Shown here: positions 1 through 12,520 of the stretch, in pieces
Numbering within the stretch: the stretch's first letter is position 1
Layout: each line of letters opens with the position of its first letter
NCBI RefSeq assembly: GCF_021018895.1
Contig: NC_079373.1
Location: 7,856,001-7,920,000 of the forward strand
Reading direction: 5' to 3'
From: Seriola aureovittata
Taxonomy: Eukaryota; Chordata; Actinopteri; Carangiformes; Carangidae
DNA length: 64,000 nt
Position numbers and translations under genes: made by a program
Notes under the pieces: model-generated
The model's input: only the letters and a program-made list of their open reading frames with translations
The model's database searches: none
Told to the model about the DNA's origin: nothing

Positions 1-524
1 CAACACAAACAGGAGGGAGCTTCAGAGAACGGAGCAGGGAAATTGTTGAGGTTTTGTTTGGGATGGTTTCAGATCAGTCAATTGCCACTTGAAGAATTTA
101 ACTCGTGTGCCTTTTCAACGGTTTAGCCCCAGGAATTAAACTCAGCCCCCAAAACAGGAACTAAAACATACATGTAAACGATTCTGCAAATTGGACCATT
201 GACAGATAGAATAAAACAACCAGCTTTGTGGGAGAATTTTTGCTCATAACAAACTGTTCTGTGACTGTGACAGTGATTCAGTGTTTGAAGATGAGGGTCT
301 TGCCTTTCTGATACTTTCAATCCCTCTTTCCACCCTTGCACATCTTTCCAAGTAGCACTGATCCGTTATGTTTTTTTTTTCTTTTCATTATGTCACCATA
401 AAGAAGCATTTAGAGTTACACTGAAATATTAGTTAGCCCATGATAGCTTATTGCAGATTTATCAATATCTCTGCATATATTTGCTGATAAATAATAAGAA
501 ACTGCTGTATGGAATTAAAAAAAG
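1..524. other. AT-rich intergenic sequence, nothing recognised
   Basis: I see no exon with paired splice signals, no RNA gene and no repeat I recognise here. A T-rich tract lies near 369-381. It reads as ordinary AT-rich fish intergenic or intronic DNA. Confidence 0.5.
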
Positions 525-745
525 AATTGAGTTGGAGTAATTAGGTAACTGATTAGGTAATTGAAAGAAAATTAATTGGCAGCTATTTTGATAATCTATT
601 AATCGTTTCAGTCATTTTCAAGCAGAATTACCAAACATTCTCTGGTTTCAGCTCCTGAGTTGTGACAATTTAATATTTTCCTTTGACTGTAAGTTGAATA
701 TCTTAACAGTTCCAACTGTCAAACTGAAAACATCACACACATTTT
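525..745 (-). repeat. Diverged copy of the GCAACTAA dispersed fish repeat (hAT-like MITE family)
   Basis: On the minus strand this reads as the 3' half of a repeat family common in acanthomorph fish. The landmark 'aattggcagctattttgataatctattaatcg' region (566-605) is the family's terminal AT-rich end. The following 'caaacattctctggtttcagctcctgag' (632-659) is its inner part. It is old and truncated, with no clear target-site duplication. Family recognition is from memory. Confidence 0.6.
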
Positions 746-1035
746 TTAACATTTCATAGTCTAAAAGATTACTCAAGAAAAATATTAGTTTCAGTCCTAA
801 AAAGGAATATCGCTGATATTCTATTATCTGATATTCTTGTAAGTCTCAAATACTGTCAGTTTCAGTATCGACCTCAAAAACCCAGTAACAGTCAGGGTCT
901 AGAAACAATCAGCAAATAGCCATAAGTTTCAATTTAGTTTTTCTTGCCTGCCCACGCTCTCTATATGGCACTTGTTTTCAGAGTAGTCAGGCCGTTGTCT
1001 ACATGACTTTACAAGACGACAACCAGTACAAGAAC

Positions 1036-1215
1036 TAGGGCTGCAACTAAGGTTTATTTTCATCACTGATTATTGTTTATTCCATAAAATGTCAGAAAAT
1101 AGTGAAACGTGTTTATTCCATGTTCTCAGAGTCCACAGTGAAAGATCCAGATGTTTTGTTTTGTCCAACCAAGAAGAAAGCTAATGATATTCAGATTACT
1201 GTGATGTTCAGCTCT
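1036..1215 (+). repeat. Copy of the GCAACTAA dispersed fish repeat, 5' part
   Basis: It begins with TAGGGCTGCAACTAAGG, the terminal motif of this family. The internal landmarks 'ccataaaatgtcagaaaatagtgaaa' (1081-1106) and 'gatgttttgttttgtcca' (1150-1167) follow in the expected order. The copy is in plus orientation and loses similarity after about 1215. The ORFs over it are by-products of the repeat. Confidence 0.7.
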
Positions 1216-4200
1216 GCAGTCTGCACCCCGATAGTCCCTGGTTTATCAGAAAGTGGAACATCTGGCAACTTTTGGGGGGCAAGAAGTAGCACAGAGACCA
1301 AAGCTGCAGCCGTCGGTCCTGTGGTGAGAATACATTCAGATAACAAAATAACATTTCCTTTAAAAGTTCCTGCAGTCAGAAGTGGAAATTGTTGTTGTGG
1401 TTCTTGGTGATCACACATTACAACATACTTGGGTGATCCTTCCAGCTGTCCGACAGGGAGGTGGTGAACGGGCGGTGATGTGCTCTAAATTTAACAGTAA
1501 GCAATCTGTCTCTGGAGGAGGCCATTTATCGCACCCACTGACTTTAACACGGCTGTCGCAGCATGGATCTCTGTTTGACTGGAATCCAGATTGTGTGGAA
1601 GCGACTTTCTTCACTTCTTCAGAGTCTTTCTATAATCAGGTGTCTAGTTGCTGTTTGGAGGAGGCGTTCAAATAGGAGCTGACGACTCAATCGACGCAAC
1701 AGCCAATCCTCCCATTTCTGCTTCTGCTTCTCCTTCGGATATTAAGGCTGAGGCTGAAGATTCTGCACAGCACTATCTTTTCTTATCAGTGCACCATGTG
1801 TACATTTCTCTGTGCTTGTGCTCACACTGACATTTAAAGCGTTCCCTCACTGAGATACACATTAGTGTGATACCAAACAATTCATTTCCTTCTGGTTAAA
1901 TTGCTCTTTCACAACCCAAAGCTGTTTGGGATGGTGACTGATTTCCAGTTAAGCTCTCCACTGCCAGTCTTGTTTACACAATAAAACAACAGACTAATGC
2001 TCTTCAAACCGGCATGACGTAAATCTCTCACCTGCAAATATCTGATTCTGAATTTCACATTCAATTTTACAGCTTCAATTGCTGTTGTCGAACAAGTAAA
2101 ATAGCATGTATTCAACTGCAGGACTGTGATGCTTCACAATACTAAACATCAAATTTCGACTGTGTAACAGCACAGTAAGGGTTACAACAGGTTGACAACA
2201 TGTATGTGTTAAGTAACTGTAACAACAGAATGTCCTTTCGATTACTGTCATATCTTCAGTGTCAATCAATCAGAGTTTTGCTTCACAACTGCTCATATAC
2301 ACATATATGCAAACTATAATTCAGAGGCAAATATTGCACTTTTTACTCAACTACATTTATATGATAACTTAAGTGGCTGATGCAGATTCAGATTAATTAT
2401 AAGTAAAGATAATATTATATGGTGAATTTAAAATCTTCCCATGCAAAGTTATTACAATTAGCAGCACTTTTACCAGCTGCAACATTAAAGTGATGTGCAC
2501 ATCAACGCATCAATAACTATAATCCAATAATTTTCAATATTCTCAAATGGAAAATTCTGCAAAATAAGTACTTTTACTGTTAGCTCTACCTACAAATTGA
2601 TACTTTTGTACTTTTACTTAAGTAAAGCTTTGAATGCAGGACATTTACTTCTAAGAGAGTATTTCTTAACTGTGTTTCTTGACTTATGTAAAAGATCTGA
2701 GTTCTTCCTCAGATGCTGCTGAGTAGAGGTTTGCCAGCTTTTCTACTGGTCAAGTAGAGGTAGAGTAGCCACAGCGGGAGGCTCCTTGTCTGTCTAACTC
2801 TGACTACTGTGGCCATAGCTTGCTATGCCAACATTTGCTATTTAACCCACATTTTATGAGACTGCTAAAGGGCATGCAAGCAGTAGGTTAGGAAAAGTAT
2901 TAGTCACTCATTTTTCAACAAATCTAAGGATAAAAACTTCATCATAACCCCGCCTCTCTGACACTCAGGCAGTTGCTGCTGGTTTTCTAAGTGCTTTCTT
3001 TTTATTCAGTCCTTCAACAGCAGAGAGGGGAAAGTGACAGATGACAAAAGCTCCAGGCCAGATCAAAAACTAAGGACACAGTTGTTCATTATGCACCTTT
3101 GTCAGCTTTGTCACCCGAACTCAATGACACAGTTGTGTGTTAAAAGAGACTATAAATGAGCCTGAATACTAATCTGCTCAGTGTCTGAAGAGAGAACAAC
3201 ATGTTCAATTAGAAAATGCGAATTGGAGTTTATCTCTGGCACCTTCTTGTCTGTTTAATGTGTTGACTTGAAAGTTTACGATGCTCATTTGTCTTTGATC
3301 TCAGTGATTTAGCTCAACTGGGGCTGTCACTCTCAGTAAATGGGATTCTCCTGTGAAGCTTCTTCAGCGTTTAATTGAAAGCTGAGCAATTAACGTGTAA
3401 TTACTTTTCAAACTCTATAACAGGAAATAAGCTGCTTTACTATTTCCCTCCTCAACTGACAAAAGATTTCCACCAAATACATCATCAGTGATAAACAGTA
3501 CAAACACAAGCATGGCCAGATGGTGTTGTTGCCTCACAGTTTGTATCTCTTACTGTTCGTACTATTACTAACTGCATGGGTTTCATTTCATCCATAGGTT
3601 TTACACATCACTAGCATTTGTTACATAAGTGTTCACATGGCTTGGTAAACTCCACACTTTACGGTTGGCATTCAAATTTCTGTATTTCTACACAAAGGTG
3701 GATTAATTTCAATATGTAGAGTTGTCCGTAAACAATGTGCAATGAGACAGTTTTCATTTGAATGGTTGTGAGGTTTGTTTTTTCTGTGTTTTACAAGATA
3801 ATGGCAATTGTAAACAGATAGCTGCCATTCATAATGTCAGATTTCACTTCCAGAAAAACGGCTGAGTCTTTTGGTCATTCTGTTTGTCTAACTGTCCAGT
3901 GTTCTGTCATTCTGTCTGTCTCTGGTTTTGGTTGCTGTACAGATGTTTGTGTCTTAAAATGGTGGAGGCTAACTTCCAAGATAAGATTTTTCCCTCTGTG
4001 TTTAGCAGGTGGAATGAGAACCTGTCTGACAGGAGATTTGTCATGGATGTTGACCATGTACTGACGCTTCATCACTCCCAGGTCTGTGTGTGGGTGTGTT
4101 TGCGACCTACCAGACCTGGATGCAGAGACAGATGATCCTGCTCTCTGGGATGTAATAGCCACTCGTTCAGGTAGAGGTTGAAGGTTAGGACAGAAATCCA

Positions 4201-4611
4201 GTAATAAACCTGGCTAAGTCCTTGTTCCTGAATGCTGTTTCCTGCACTGACATTCCTCAAATGTCAGTGGATCTACTTTCTGATAGAGCTGACTTAGTGA
4301 TGTTGACACTGAGGAACTTTGAACAGCAAATGTCAAAGCGGCTGGTTTCATTGACTGGTCTGCGGCCCCCACAGTTCAAGCTGACGCCAACAACAATGAT
4401 TCTTTTCTTTACAAGAAAGATCATGACATGCTGAGTCAGTCAGCACAGTTAAATGGCAAACCTGTTGGAGACTTTCGAATTTCTATGGAGAGCTATTTTC
4501 ACCTAATTTTATGCAAGTAAAAGTGAGCTCCCATTTACAGACAGAACTGCTTCCTGACATGTTCAAAATGAGTTCGGCTCAAATTGTCAGTGAAACACGC
4601 TGGATATAAGC
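1216..4611. other. AT-rich sequence without a supported gene
   Basis: No convincing gene. The only exon-like interval is 4009-4081 on the plus strand. It has an acceptor tttagcag and a donor CAG|GTCTGT, and stays open in one frame, but it matches no family I know. The rest is unremarkable AT-rich DNA. Confidence 0.4.
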
Positions 4612-4990
4612 GCTACAACCTACAATTAAATCCATTATCAATTTAATCTGCAGATAATTCTCTCGACTGATTCTTTGGTCAGTAAAATGTCTGAAAAATG
4701 ACTGAAAATAATTTAAAAAGCCAGTTATCATTTCTTAATGCATTATCGTCATCAAATGTCTTGTTTTGTTCCACCAACATTAAAAACCTGATGATATTCA
4801 GTTTATTATCACATAAGATAAAAAAAGCCACAAATCCTCACAACATAGAAGCCAGAACCTGGAAATGTTTGGCATTTTTGCATGAAAATAATGACAGCAA
4901 TTAATTGATTATTACATTTTTATCATTAATAGATGATTATTTCTCTGTCAACCAACCAATCAACTAATCGACTAATCATTTAGGCTCTAC
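4612..4990 (+). repeat. Near full-length diverged copy of the GCAACTAA dispersed repeat
   Basis: Landmarks of the family appear in order on the plus strand: 'ctttggtcagtaaaatgtctgaaaaatg' (4673-4700), 'tcaaatgtcttgttttgttcca' (4752-4773), 'gatattcagtttattatca' (4793-4811), 'gaagccagaacctgga' (4849-4864) and the closing 'caactaatcgactaatcatttaggctct' (4961-4988). The ends are degenerate, so the terminal inverted repeats are only partly visible. Confidence 0.7.
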
Positions 4991-5214
4991 TTGATATTTG
5001 TAGCAGGATGTCTTACTGATTGTGTCACTGAGGTGAAAGTAATCTGTGCAGTGTGTGACACCAGTATGTGTAGTTTGATAGTTTGATCATGCTCACTACC
5101 TGAGCGTGGCTGAGGGTTTCATCTGATGTTATTTCTAATTAAGTAGCTGCAATGAGAAGAGGATCAAATATAGTTAAGGTTCAGTTTCTTTTTAGTTTTT
5201 TTGTTTTTCCCAGC

Positions 5215-5217
<3 letters not shown>

Positions 5218-5280
<63 letters not shown>
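5218..5280. repeat. (CT)n microsatellite, about 63 bp
   Basis: Uninterrupted CT dinucleotide array, followed directly by AGAGATG. It is one of the longest perfect arrays in the window and likely polymorphic in length. Confidence 0.97.
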
Positions 5281-5282
<2 letters not shown>

Positions 5283-7045
5283 AGATGTCACACCTGAAAA
5301 AGCAAAACATATCCACAAACAGCATCTTTTAATGTGCTGCCCTTAGATGTCAACTCATATTCTAGTATGCACACTAGTAAGCATCAAGATGTAAATAATG
5401 TAACACAGGTCAGCTGTTCACCTCTTCAGCTCAGTATAATTCCAGCTTGCAGTTACTTGCAGAAATCATTGTGTCAAAAAAAGTATTTAAAGAAAAAAAA
5501 ATGTGAGCTATGAAAAACAGCAGGAGGGAAAAACAAAAAGATAAAAGATAAAATGTGACAAAAGTTTCTAATACACATCAAACATGGACGCCCACCTCAG
5601 AGTGCTAATATGTAAAATTGACCAAGATACGGGCCTATTAAACCACTCTTCTGTGTAGCCTCAGTAAAAGGCTTCTTTCCTTTTTCTGTCGGTGGCTCAT
5701 GTGATCATGTGATCTCAGAATAAATATGGCAGCCTCAAGACCTGCTGGACCCTGAGGAAACCCATTTAGCTGCCAATAAAGGAGCATATATGATTATGTC
5801 CTCCAAATTTGATTTGTACGGAGGGAGAGATGAATTGCACTTCTGATGGCTCTAATTATGTTTCATGGAGGCAACCAGCACAACATCAGTGGGAATGTAC
5901 TTCCCTTGCTATATTAAACATTCTGCTTCAATGTGAATTATGCATACTACATAAATGTTAAGTGCCAAGATTAACACAAATTGAATTAAGCAGAAAAAAA
6001 TGCTGTGTATTGTGGAACACTTACCATCCTAATCTCTGACTTACAAACCGAAAACCAAATACTGCCTATCTCAGCACTAAATATTTGATTATGTTGATTG
6101 AGCCTCCTGCTGGATTTTCCTCTCTGCTGAGACTCCAAAGTACACCACCAAATGTTTTGCTAGTTTAATATTTTCAAATTTAAACTCACTTTACATATCT
6201 AATAATCCTTTTTGTTCACCACTACTTGAGTAATTTTGCTTTCACTTTTGTTTGATTTTACGTAACTATCATTTATCATGAAATCACTGTACGATTTGCC
6301 GCCTCTCTAGACTTCAAGTTATAATATTTCCACATGAAAATGTCTAAAAATAACAAACATTTTTAGAGTTGTCTACTTACATTATCCCAAAATCATGATT
6401 TTTTGATTGCGAGACCCCTAGCTGAAGCAGAAGTTACATACTGTGCATTTAATGATATCATTAAGGTGCCACCTCAAAACTTGAGAGGGCAAGAATTATT
6501 TCAAATTATTTTCCATGCCAACAAGTGGAGTGGGGTCTATTCAGTATAATCATACAATCATGGCAAAGTTATATTGATTGCTATTTTTGAGCCTATTTCT
6601 TGTGAAAGAAAACAACCACATCCTTGACCAAGGCATCAACAGTCTGTTAACCACAAACCCCGCAGTGTAAAACACTCTCTGCGGGCACGGCGGTGGCAGG
6701 AATAGCAACGTACTGTTTGGCAGGGACACTGAGTCTCGGCTCTCCTTCCTTTGCCATCGGTGAAGTTAATTTTGGTTTGGAATGATGGCTTATTAAGTAA
6801 ACATTCTGCAATATTTAGCAGCACAGTAGTCTTTCACAAAAGGGGTGCTGATAAATCATAGCAGTGCTTTGCAACTGTGGCTCTCGAGCATCCCTGTTAT
6901 TTTTAGAAGCTTCCTCATCAACTGCATCATTAACACCACCAAACCAGTTTAAGCAGACTATATCGAGATCAATTTGCTCAAGGTAGAGCTTTGTGTTTAT
7001 TGGGTAAAAGTAAAATCAAATAATACACTACAGTTACCTACAGTT
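5281..7045. other. AT-rich sequence, no gene seen
   Basis: I see no paired splice sites with an open frame, no RNA gene and no repeat family I can name. ORFs here are below about 65 codons. Confidence 0.45.
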
Positions 7046-7049
7046 ATCA

Positions 7050-7540
7050 GCACACTAACATGCTAACAACAACAACAACACTGACACGCTGATGTTTAGC
7101 AGGTATCATGTTCACCATCTTAGTTTAGTGTGTCACCATGTTAACATTTGCTAATTAGCAGTAAACACAAAGCACAGCTGAGACTAATGGGATTGTCATT
7201 AGTTTTGCTCGGATTTGGTCATGAACCAAAGTACTGGACAAATCATGATGGTGCTAAATGAAAAGTTAAGAGATCACCAGAGTAAGTCATCATAAGTGAG
7301 CCTGAGGGGGGACATGTATGTGTGTACCAAATTTCATCAGCCCAATAGTTGTTTAGACATTTTCTTACAAGCACAAACATGAACCTCATGGTGTTACAGG
7401 AAAAGTCATTGGATCCCCAACATTCAGACGGCCTCATCCTCTGGGGACCATGCATGTCTGTACAGAATTTAATGGCAATTCCTCCAACACTTGTTGAGAT
7501 ATTTCAGTTGGGACCAAAGTGATGGACAGACAGAGCAACT
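7050..7540 (+). repeat. Acanthomorph dispersed repeat ending in 'ggaccaaagt..tggac'
   Basis: Landmarks of a very common acanthomorph repeat follow each other: 'aacatgctaacaac' (7057-7070), 'catttgctaattagcagtaaacacaaag' (7145-7172), 'ttggtcatgaaccaaagtactggac' (7215-7239), the phrase 'gtaccaaatttcatcagcccaatagttgtt' (7324-7353), 'cctcatcctctggggaccatgcatgtctgtac' (7431-7462) and the tail 'gagatatttcagttgggaccaaagtgatgga' (7496-7526). Two internal units of similar layout (about 7240-7385 and 7386-7526) look like a degenerate tandem duplication, as is usual for this family. It does not code for protein. Confidence 0.8.
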
Positions 7541-7548
7541 ACACTATG

Positions 7549-8169
7549 AGGGCTGGGCTGAAAAAAATGATTATCTGATTCAAATGAATCTTCATTTGAA
7601 TAATATTGAATGATATTCATTCATAAAATCCTGAGATCAGTCTTTTCATAGGTGCCTATTATGGTCTCCCGTGGATGTGTGAAGCTGTAACTCCATTAGT
7701 CTTGCTTGACCACCCTTCTCATGCATCGAGACCCGCTCACATGAGACGAAAACATGGCAGACTGGGCTCCACTGATGACACAGGCCTGAGGCCAGATGTG
7801 TGGTTGCATTCCTGATTTAAAAACTATGAAGACAGCGAAGAGCTAGACAGAAGCAAATCCATATGATAGATAGATAGATAGACCCAGTGCACCGTTATCA
7901 ATGCAAATTACTTGCCTAACTATAGATGACATGTTTGTAAACATTAATATTTGTCATAATGCACCAGGTTAGAGGTACAATTTACAGAAGTAGTTTTCTG
8001 AGAATCTCATACTCATATCCAAGCAAAACTGTTATTGTAACTGAAATATCTTGAACTGAATCAATATTCAATCAATATTAAATCAAATTGAATCATGAAT
8101 TGCATCAAATTGGGACCTTGTAAATCGGAATTGAATTGATTCAAGAAATCAGTGGCAATACCCAGCCCT
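7549..8169. mobile_element. Non-autonomous hAT-like DNA element (MITE) with AGGGCTGGG termini
   Basis: The element is bounded by a perfect 9-bp terminal inverted repeat, AGGGCTGGG at 7549-7557 and CCCAGCCCT at 8161-8169, about 621 bp apart. The subterminal DNA is built of GAATCAATTC-type motifs (8051-8150), as in the fish elements that begin AGGGCTGGGTATCG. There is no transposase ORF. A short GATA array lies inside (7865-7881). The 8-bp flanks (acactatg and aattactg) are not identical, so no target-site duplication is visible. It abuts the preceding dispersed repeat within about 10 bp. Confidence 0.65.
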
Positions 8170-9857
8170 AATTACTGTGCCTACAGTCATGCCAATCCAC
8201 TACAGCCTGAGAACTTTGCCTTGGTCAAGGCCTAACCCTTACTTCAAAAGCTGTATTGATTATTATTCATCCACTTGAGTAAAATTTGTCTCAATTCTCA
8301 ACTTTTTCACCTTCTTGAAGTTTAGCAGGGTGGTAACCTCACACTTCAATTTGTTCCAACACCCCAATGTTCGTATAAATGTATGGTGTTAGATTAGTGC
8401 ACGACACACCAGAACCCATTTTTAGCTATCTATAACAAGAGGCAAGACGAGAGCAGATGAGACAGAGCATGAGGGGCATGACACAGTGGAGTCAGAAGTA
8501 GTGCCTTAATAAACTCCCACCTGATGTCCCAACCTCAAAATCCTGTACCTTGTTAAAATTTCCCGGCTGAGCCCCAAGAAAAGCAGTCTGTGTCTCACTT
8601 CATACTCTGCTATCACCCAGTTATTGCAGAGCCTCTCAGAAGTACCATGACAGAATACCATCCAATGACCAAGCTCTTACAATAGGCTCTCTTATCTCAC
8701 AGGGTGACCATTTTGTAGTGCAGTCACTTTAACAGGCCTTTTTTTTATATGAATTCAAATTGACCAACCTTTACATGAACAGACTGTATGTTCACATGTT
8801 TAAGTGAGTGACTTTACTGCACTTTAATGTTCCCATTTTTTAAGGTTGTTTCAAATTACTTAATAATAATGAACATTACAGCTTGGATTTAACTGACTCT
8901 CTGCAACAGAAAATGGCTTCAATCTTCCAAGATGAGCATTTTCTTAACCATGTAGACAGGAACATGTCTTTGCTCATCTGCTAATTCAAATTAGATAGAT
9001 AACAATTTTTTTAAACTAAATTCATTTTATAGCACATTTTTTCTTTTGATAATACACACAATTTAAAAAATGGACAATTAGATATCTTGTGTGGACAATA
9101 ACTTACATATCAATTGTCTTTGTGGGAGCCTCTTCTATTTTATTGTAGCTTAGTGCAATTAATTCAAATTATACTGAACAATAAAACATTAAAAATGGGA
9201 TGATAAGATCTTATTCTTTGTCTTTATCAATTCATGTGCCCATTACACCAAAAAAATTTCCTCTGACTAATTGCTTTGACCAAGCTTAGACCTGCTGTGC
9301 TGTTATAATAGGATTTTAAAAGAGACTTTTTCAAAGGGATTACAGGGCTGGTTGGTATAACTCACTGCCTTCAGCTCTTCCTAAAGTCAGTTTCATTTAA
9401 GAAGGTCAGAGTAACGTGGAGGGGCCGGGTCCCTGGGATAAATGCTTTTATACTGTCTGTTGGGGATTTTAATTCATCTCCTGATGAAGGTGGTTGTACG
9501 AAGTGGCTCTGGAAGTGCTAGGTCTTTAATTTCTCCAAAGCTGTGGTATGACATGAAGGGGGGAAGGGGGTTCTTTGTTTAGAAGTTTACTCATGATGAA
9601 AGCAACTATATAGGCACACTTGTTAAAACCACAATCTATCCAAGTTTGGCCTGAGAGCAAGCAATAATCTTGTCAAAGAAATCCAATTAAAAGCACCTGG
9701 ATCCTGAGGAAACAGGGGAGACTGGTCCCTTTTAAAAAGCTATTTCTGAGAGCCGGAGGCTACTGGGGTCTACCAGGGCTGCGCTCCTAATCGTCTGAAG
9801 GAACTGGGGTTTCCTTTTCTGACAGCCAATACACTGACATGTATTCAGATGAAAATG
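8170..9857. other. AT-rich sequence, no gene seen
   Basis: No exon pair, RNA gene or recognised repeat. It is mostly AT-rich with scattered ATTA motifs. Confidence 0.45.
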
Positions 9858-9894
9858 CGCACGCACACACACACACACACACACAAACACACAC
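9858..9894. repeat. (CA)n microsatellite
   Basis: CA array with a GC imperfection at the left and an AA interruption near the right end. Confidence 0.95.
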
Positions 9895-10689
9895 TGTATA
9901 CTGACAGCAGATAAACCTACCAACCTCTCCAACAATTATCATACAACTTTCAAACAAGCTTCAATGCTCAGTAGAGGCCTTGTAACAACATAAGATAGAG
10001 CTGTTCTGTCATGGACATTCCCATTACATCACCATTATTCTGTTTGAATATCCATCGTCAGCCTGCGGAACCAATTAGAAGCATTAGCCCAGTTTAAAGG
10101 AATAAAAACTGAAAAATGTGGCTTCTGAGAATTGGATCATTAAGACTGACACAAATGTAAAGTGCCTACAATGGTCCATAATTTAACAACACAAAATGTA
10201 TTGTGGCTTGTTTTATTCTTGTTGTGAAATCACGCTACCAAGGAAAAATCTGAATTGCCAAGAAAAAAAAAAAAGAAGAATTTGTCGGCAATATGTAGCT
10301 CGTGTGAACGTGGCTGCAGACTGAAAGCTCAGTAGATGGATCTCACCACTTTTCAGAGCAGGATGCATGCTGTTAATTGCTTTGTTTTGGCTGTGTACTG
10401 CAGTCAGTTTGTGTGACATTGCTATCATAAAGATAAATGTTGCACCAAAGTGGTAGAACGTCACACACTTTGTAACAAAGTAAGCCAGCTTAGTGTTGCA
10501 CACTATCTGTAAGAGCATTGAGCTAAAGGCTAATGTCACTCAGCATAACTGATTAGGACAGCCAGAGACAGGCAGAACAACATGATATTGCTGCAGCGCT
10601 GTTGGAAATGCAATGCAGACTCCTCAGTGACAGAGGTAACGGTCCAAAGTGCTTTTCCTCTTAAGGGGCATTCAGGTGGTAAGTGGTTC
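9895..10689. other. Intergenic sequence, no gene seen
   Basis: It holds an A-rich tract near 10262-10277. The 108-codon minus-strand ORF over 10213-10539 runs through that A/T tract and shows no domain, so I do not call it. Confidence 0.45.
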
Positions 10690-10910
10690 AGTCATGGCCC
10701 GTAATAATATCAATAACATCAATAATTATCAATGAATCTACAAGTTATTTTCTCATTTTGTCCATAAAATGCTGGAAAAATAAGAGGAATGTCCCAACCC
10801 CAACACGTCTTATTCAAACTCCTTTTTCACTTCTTGGTAAACATCAAATATTAGTAACTTGCACAAATTGTTATGGCAGAGTATTAGATTTATTTTTCAA
10901 CTTGCAATAG
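10690..10910 (+). repeat. Fragment of the GCAACTAA dispersed repeat
   Basis: The landmark 'acaagttattttctcattttgtccataaaatgctggaaaa' (10739-10778) corresponds to the 5' part of the family. The element is truncated and diverged afterwards. Confidence 0.5.
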
Positions 10911-11935
10911 TCACACCTAAGGTAAACCTAATAAACTTTAATACTGTATAACCCTAGGCATGACTTAAAAAATGTAAAAAGTATACAAATGTTACAGTTT
11001 ATGGCTCTTTTATTACTAAACACGACAGACACTCCCTACCAATCAAAAGAAGAGAAAACTGAGCATAGACAGATGAATAAAGGGAGAAGACCAATCACCT
11101 CTGCCTGAAGGGGTTTCAAAGTAATTGAAGCTGAAATACAATCCCATTGCAGCTCGGTGTCAGGGTGTCACAGGAGGCAGCTAATTGGGGGCAACCCCTT
11201 CTACAGCACGCAGTGATTAAGCGGGAGATGGCATTAGAGGATTGGAACAAGTTTAATTGAGTGTGTTGAAAAACTTCTGAGGTTTCTGTTCATTTGTGTG
11301 ATCTCTACATTTCTGCTTATCTACCAAGAATAACGGGCTAATTCTTCTGATCAGCTGTGAGGAATGAGGAAGAGTGCTTGCATAAAGGTGATGCAACAAG
11401 GATGTCCATAATTGGCCACAAATCAAAGCATCTCTTTTAAATTTGCACCTGCTTTAATAGAATAGGCTGTGATGTCTCAGTCTTTGAAGAGAAGCCTGGT
11501 TTTCCATTTGGAACATGGAGTTGTAACTGGATTTGTGACAAATAGGAACAAAATAAAAGACCTGCTGCAAAGCAGATTGCAAATTAGCTTGCTGAACAAA
11601 AGATCTAAAGAAAATGATGGAAACTAGTTTTTGTTTGCTCTGATCTTGAAAAATGGTTCACTTAATTGAATTTAAGACATTTTAGTACAATTTAATACAA
11701 TTTCATACCTGTTTCACAGCCATACTGTGTATGAGGTATGAACACTATCTGTGATAACCATTCATATAGTAAGTAATTCTATGTACTAAGTGCATGAATT
11801 TATTGATATTCATATCACTATTTCCCAGCAGTATATAACAGTAATGAAATGATTTCATTATGTAATCATTAAACATAACCTTGACCTCGCCAAGTGACAG
11901 TAAATCGATGCATGAATGGATGGATAGATCCATCA
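10911..11935. other. AT-rich sequence, no gene seen
   Basis: No supported gene or named repeat. Confidence 0.4.
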
Positions 11936-12480
11936 ATTTAAAAATATTTCATTTATTTTATTCAATTTTTTTCATAGAGCGTCAAATCATAACATACATT
12001 ATCTCAAAGTACTTAACACAGTACAGTCAAGCTCTTACAATATTATTGAGAGAAACCCAACAGCTCCCACCATGAGCAAGCACTTGGCGACAATGCTTTA
12101 ACCGGTTGGGTTGAGGGGAGAGAAATGGGGGAGAGAGGATAAAGAATGAGGGAAGAGAGAGAGACCAGAAACAACTGTATATATTGTTGTACGGGAGCAC
12201 CGTCAGACTGGTTGTTATAATGATAATAATAACAGTGATGCGTGTAGGTGTAATAATGTTAATAATCAAGCAAAACAGCTACAATGATAGCAGCGCCAAT
12301 TAATAATCATAATGATGATGATGATGATGATTGTTGAGTAGCAGTGGCAGATCCGGATCCTGCAGCTCTGGAGTCAGAGAAACATGGAGAATGAGGACAG
12401 AGAGATAGAGACAGAAAAAGCACAAAGTGCAGGAGAGAGAAAACACAAAGTTAATGACGTGCAGTAATCTGATATAAATG

Positions 12481-12484
<4 letters not shown>
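11936..12484 (+). repeat. Dispersed fish repeat with 'caaatcataacatacattatctcaa' core
   Basis: I recognise a common acanthomorph repeat. The core begins 'caaatcataacatacattatctcaaagtacttaaca' (11983-12018), followed by 'gagaaacccaacagctcccaccatgagcaagcacttggcgacaatg' (12050-12095). Next come 'accggttgggttgaggggagaga' (12101-12123), a diverged run of AATAAT triplets (12217-12310) and 'ctctggagtcagagaaacatggaga' (12366-12390). The order matches the family as I know it. The GAT run at 12311-12331 and the GA array at 12485-12516 sit at its 3' end. It is non-coding. Confidence 0.75.

Positions 12485-12516
<32 letters not shown>
12485..12516. repeat. (GA)n microsatellite
   Basis: A perfect GA array at the end of the preceding dispersed repeat. 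Confidence 0.95.
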
Positions 12517-12517
<1 letters not shown>

Positions 12518-12520
12518 GTA

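Noticed and set aside
4009..4081. 73-nt exon-like interval (tttagcag acceptor, CAG|GTCTGT donor) with a plausible peptide
   Set aside because: The donor is weak beyond GT, no neighbouring exon fits, the opposite strand is equally open, and I recognise no family.
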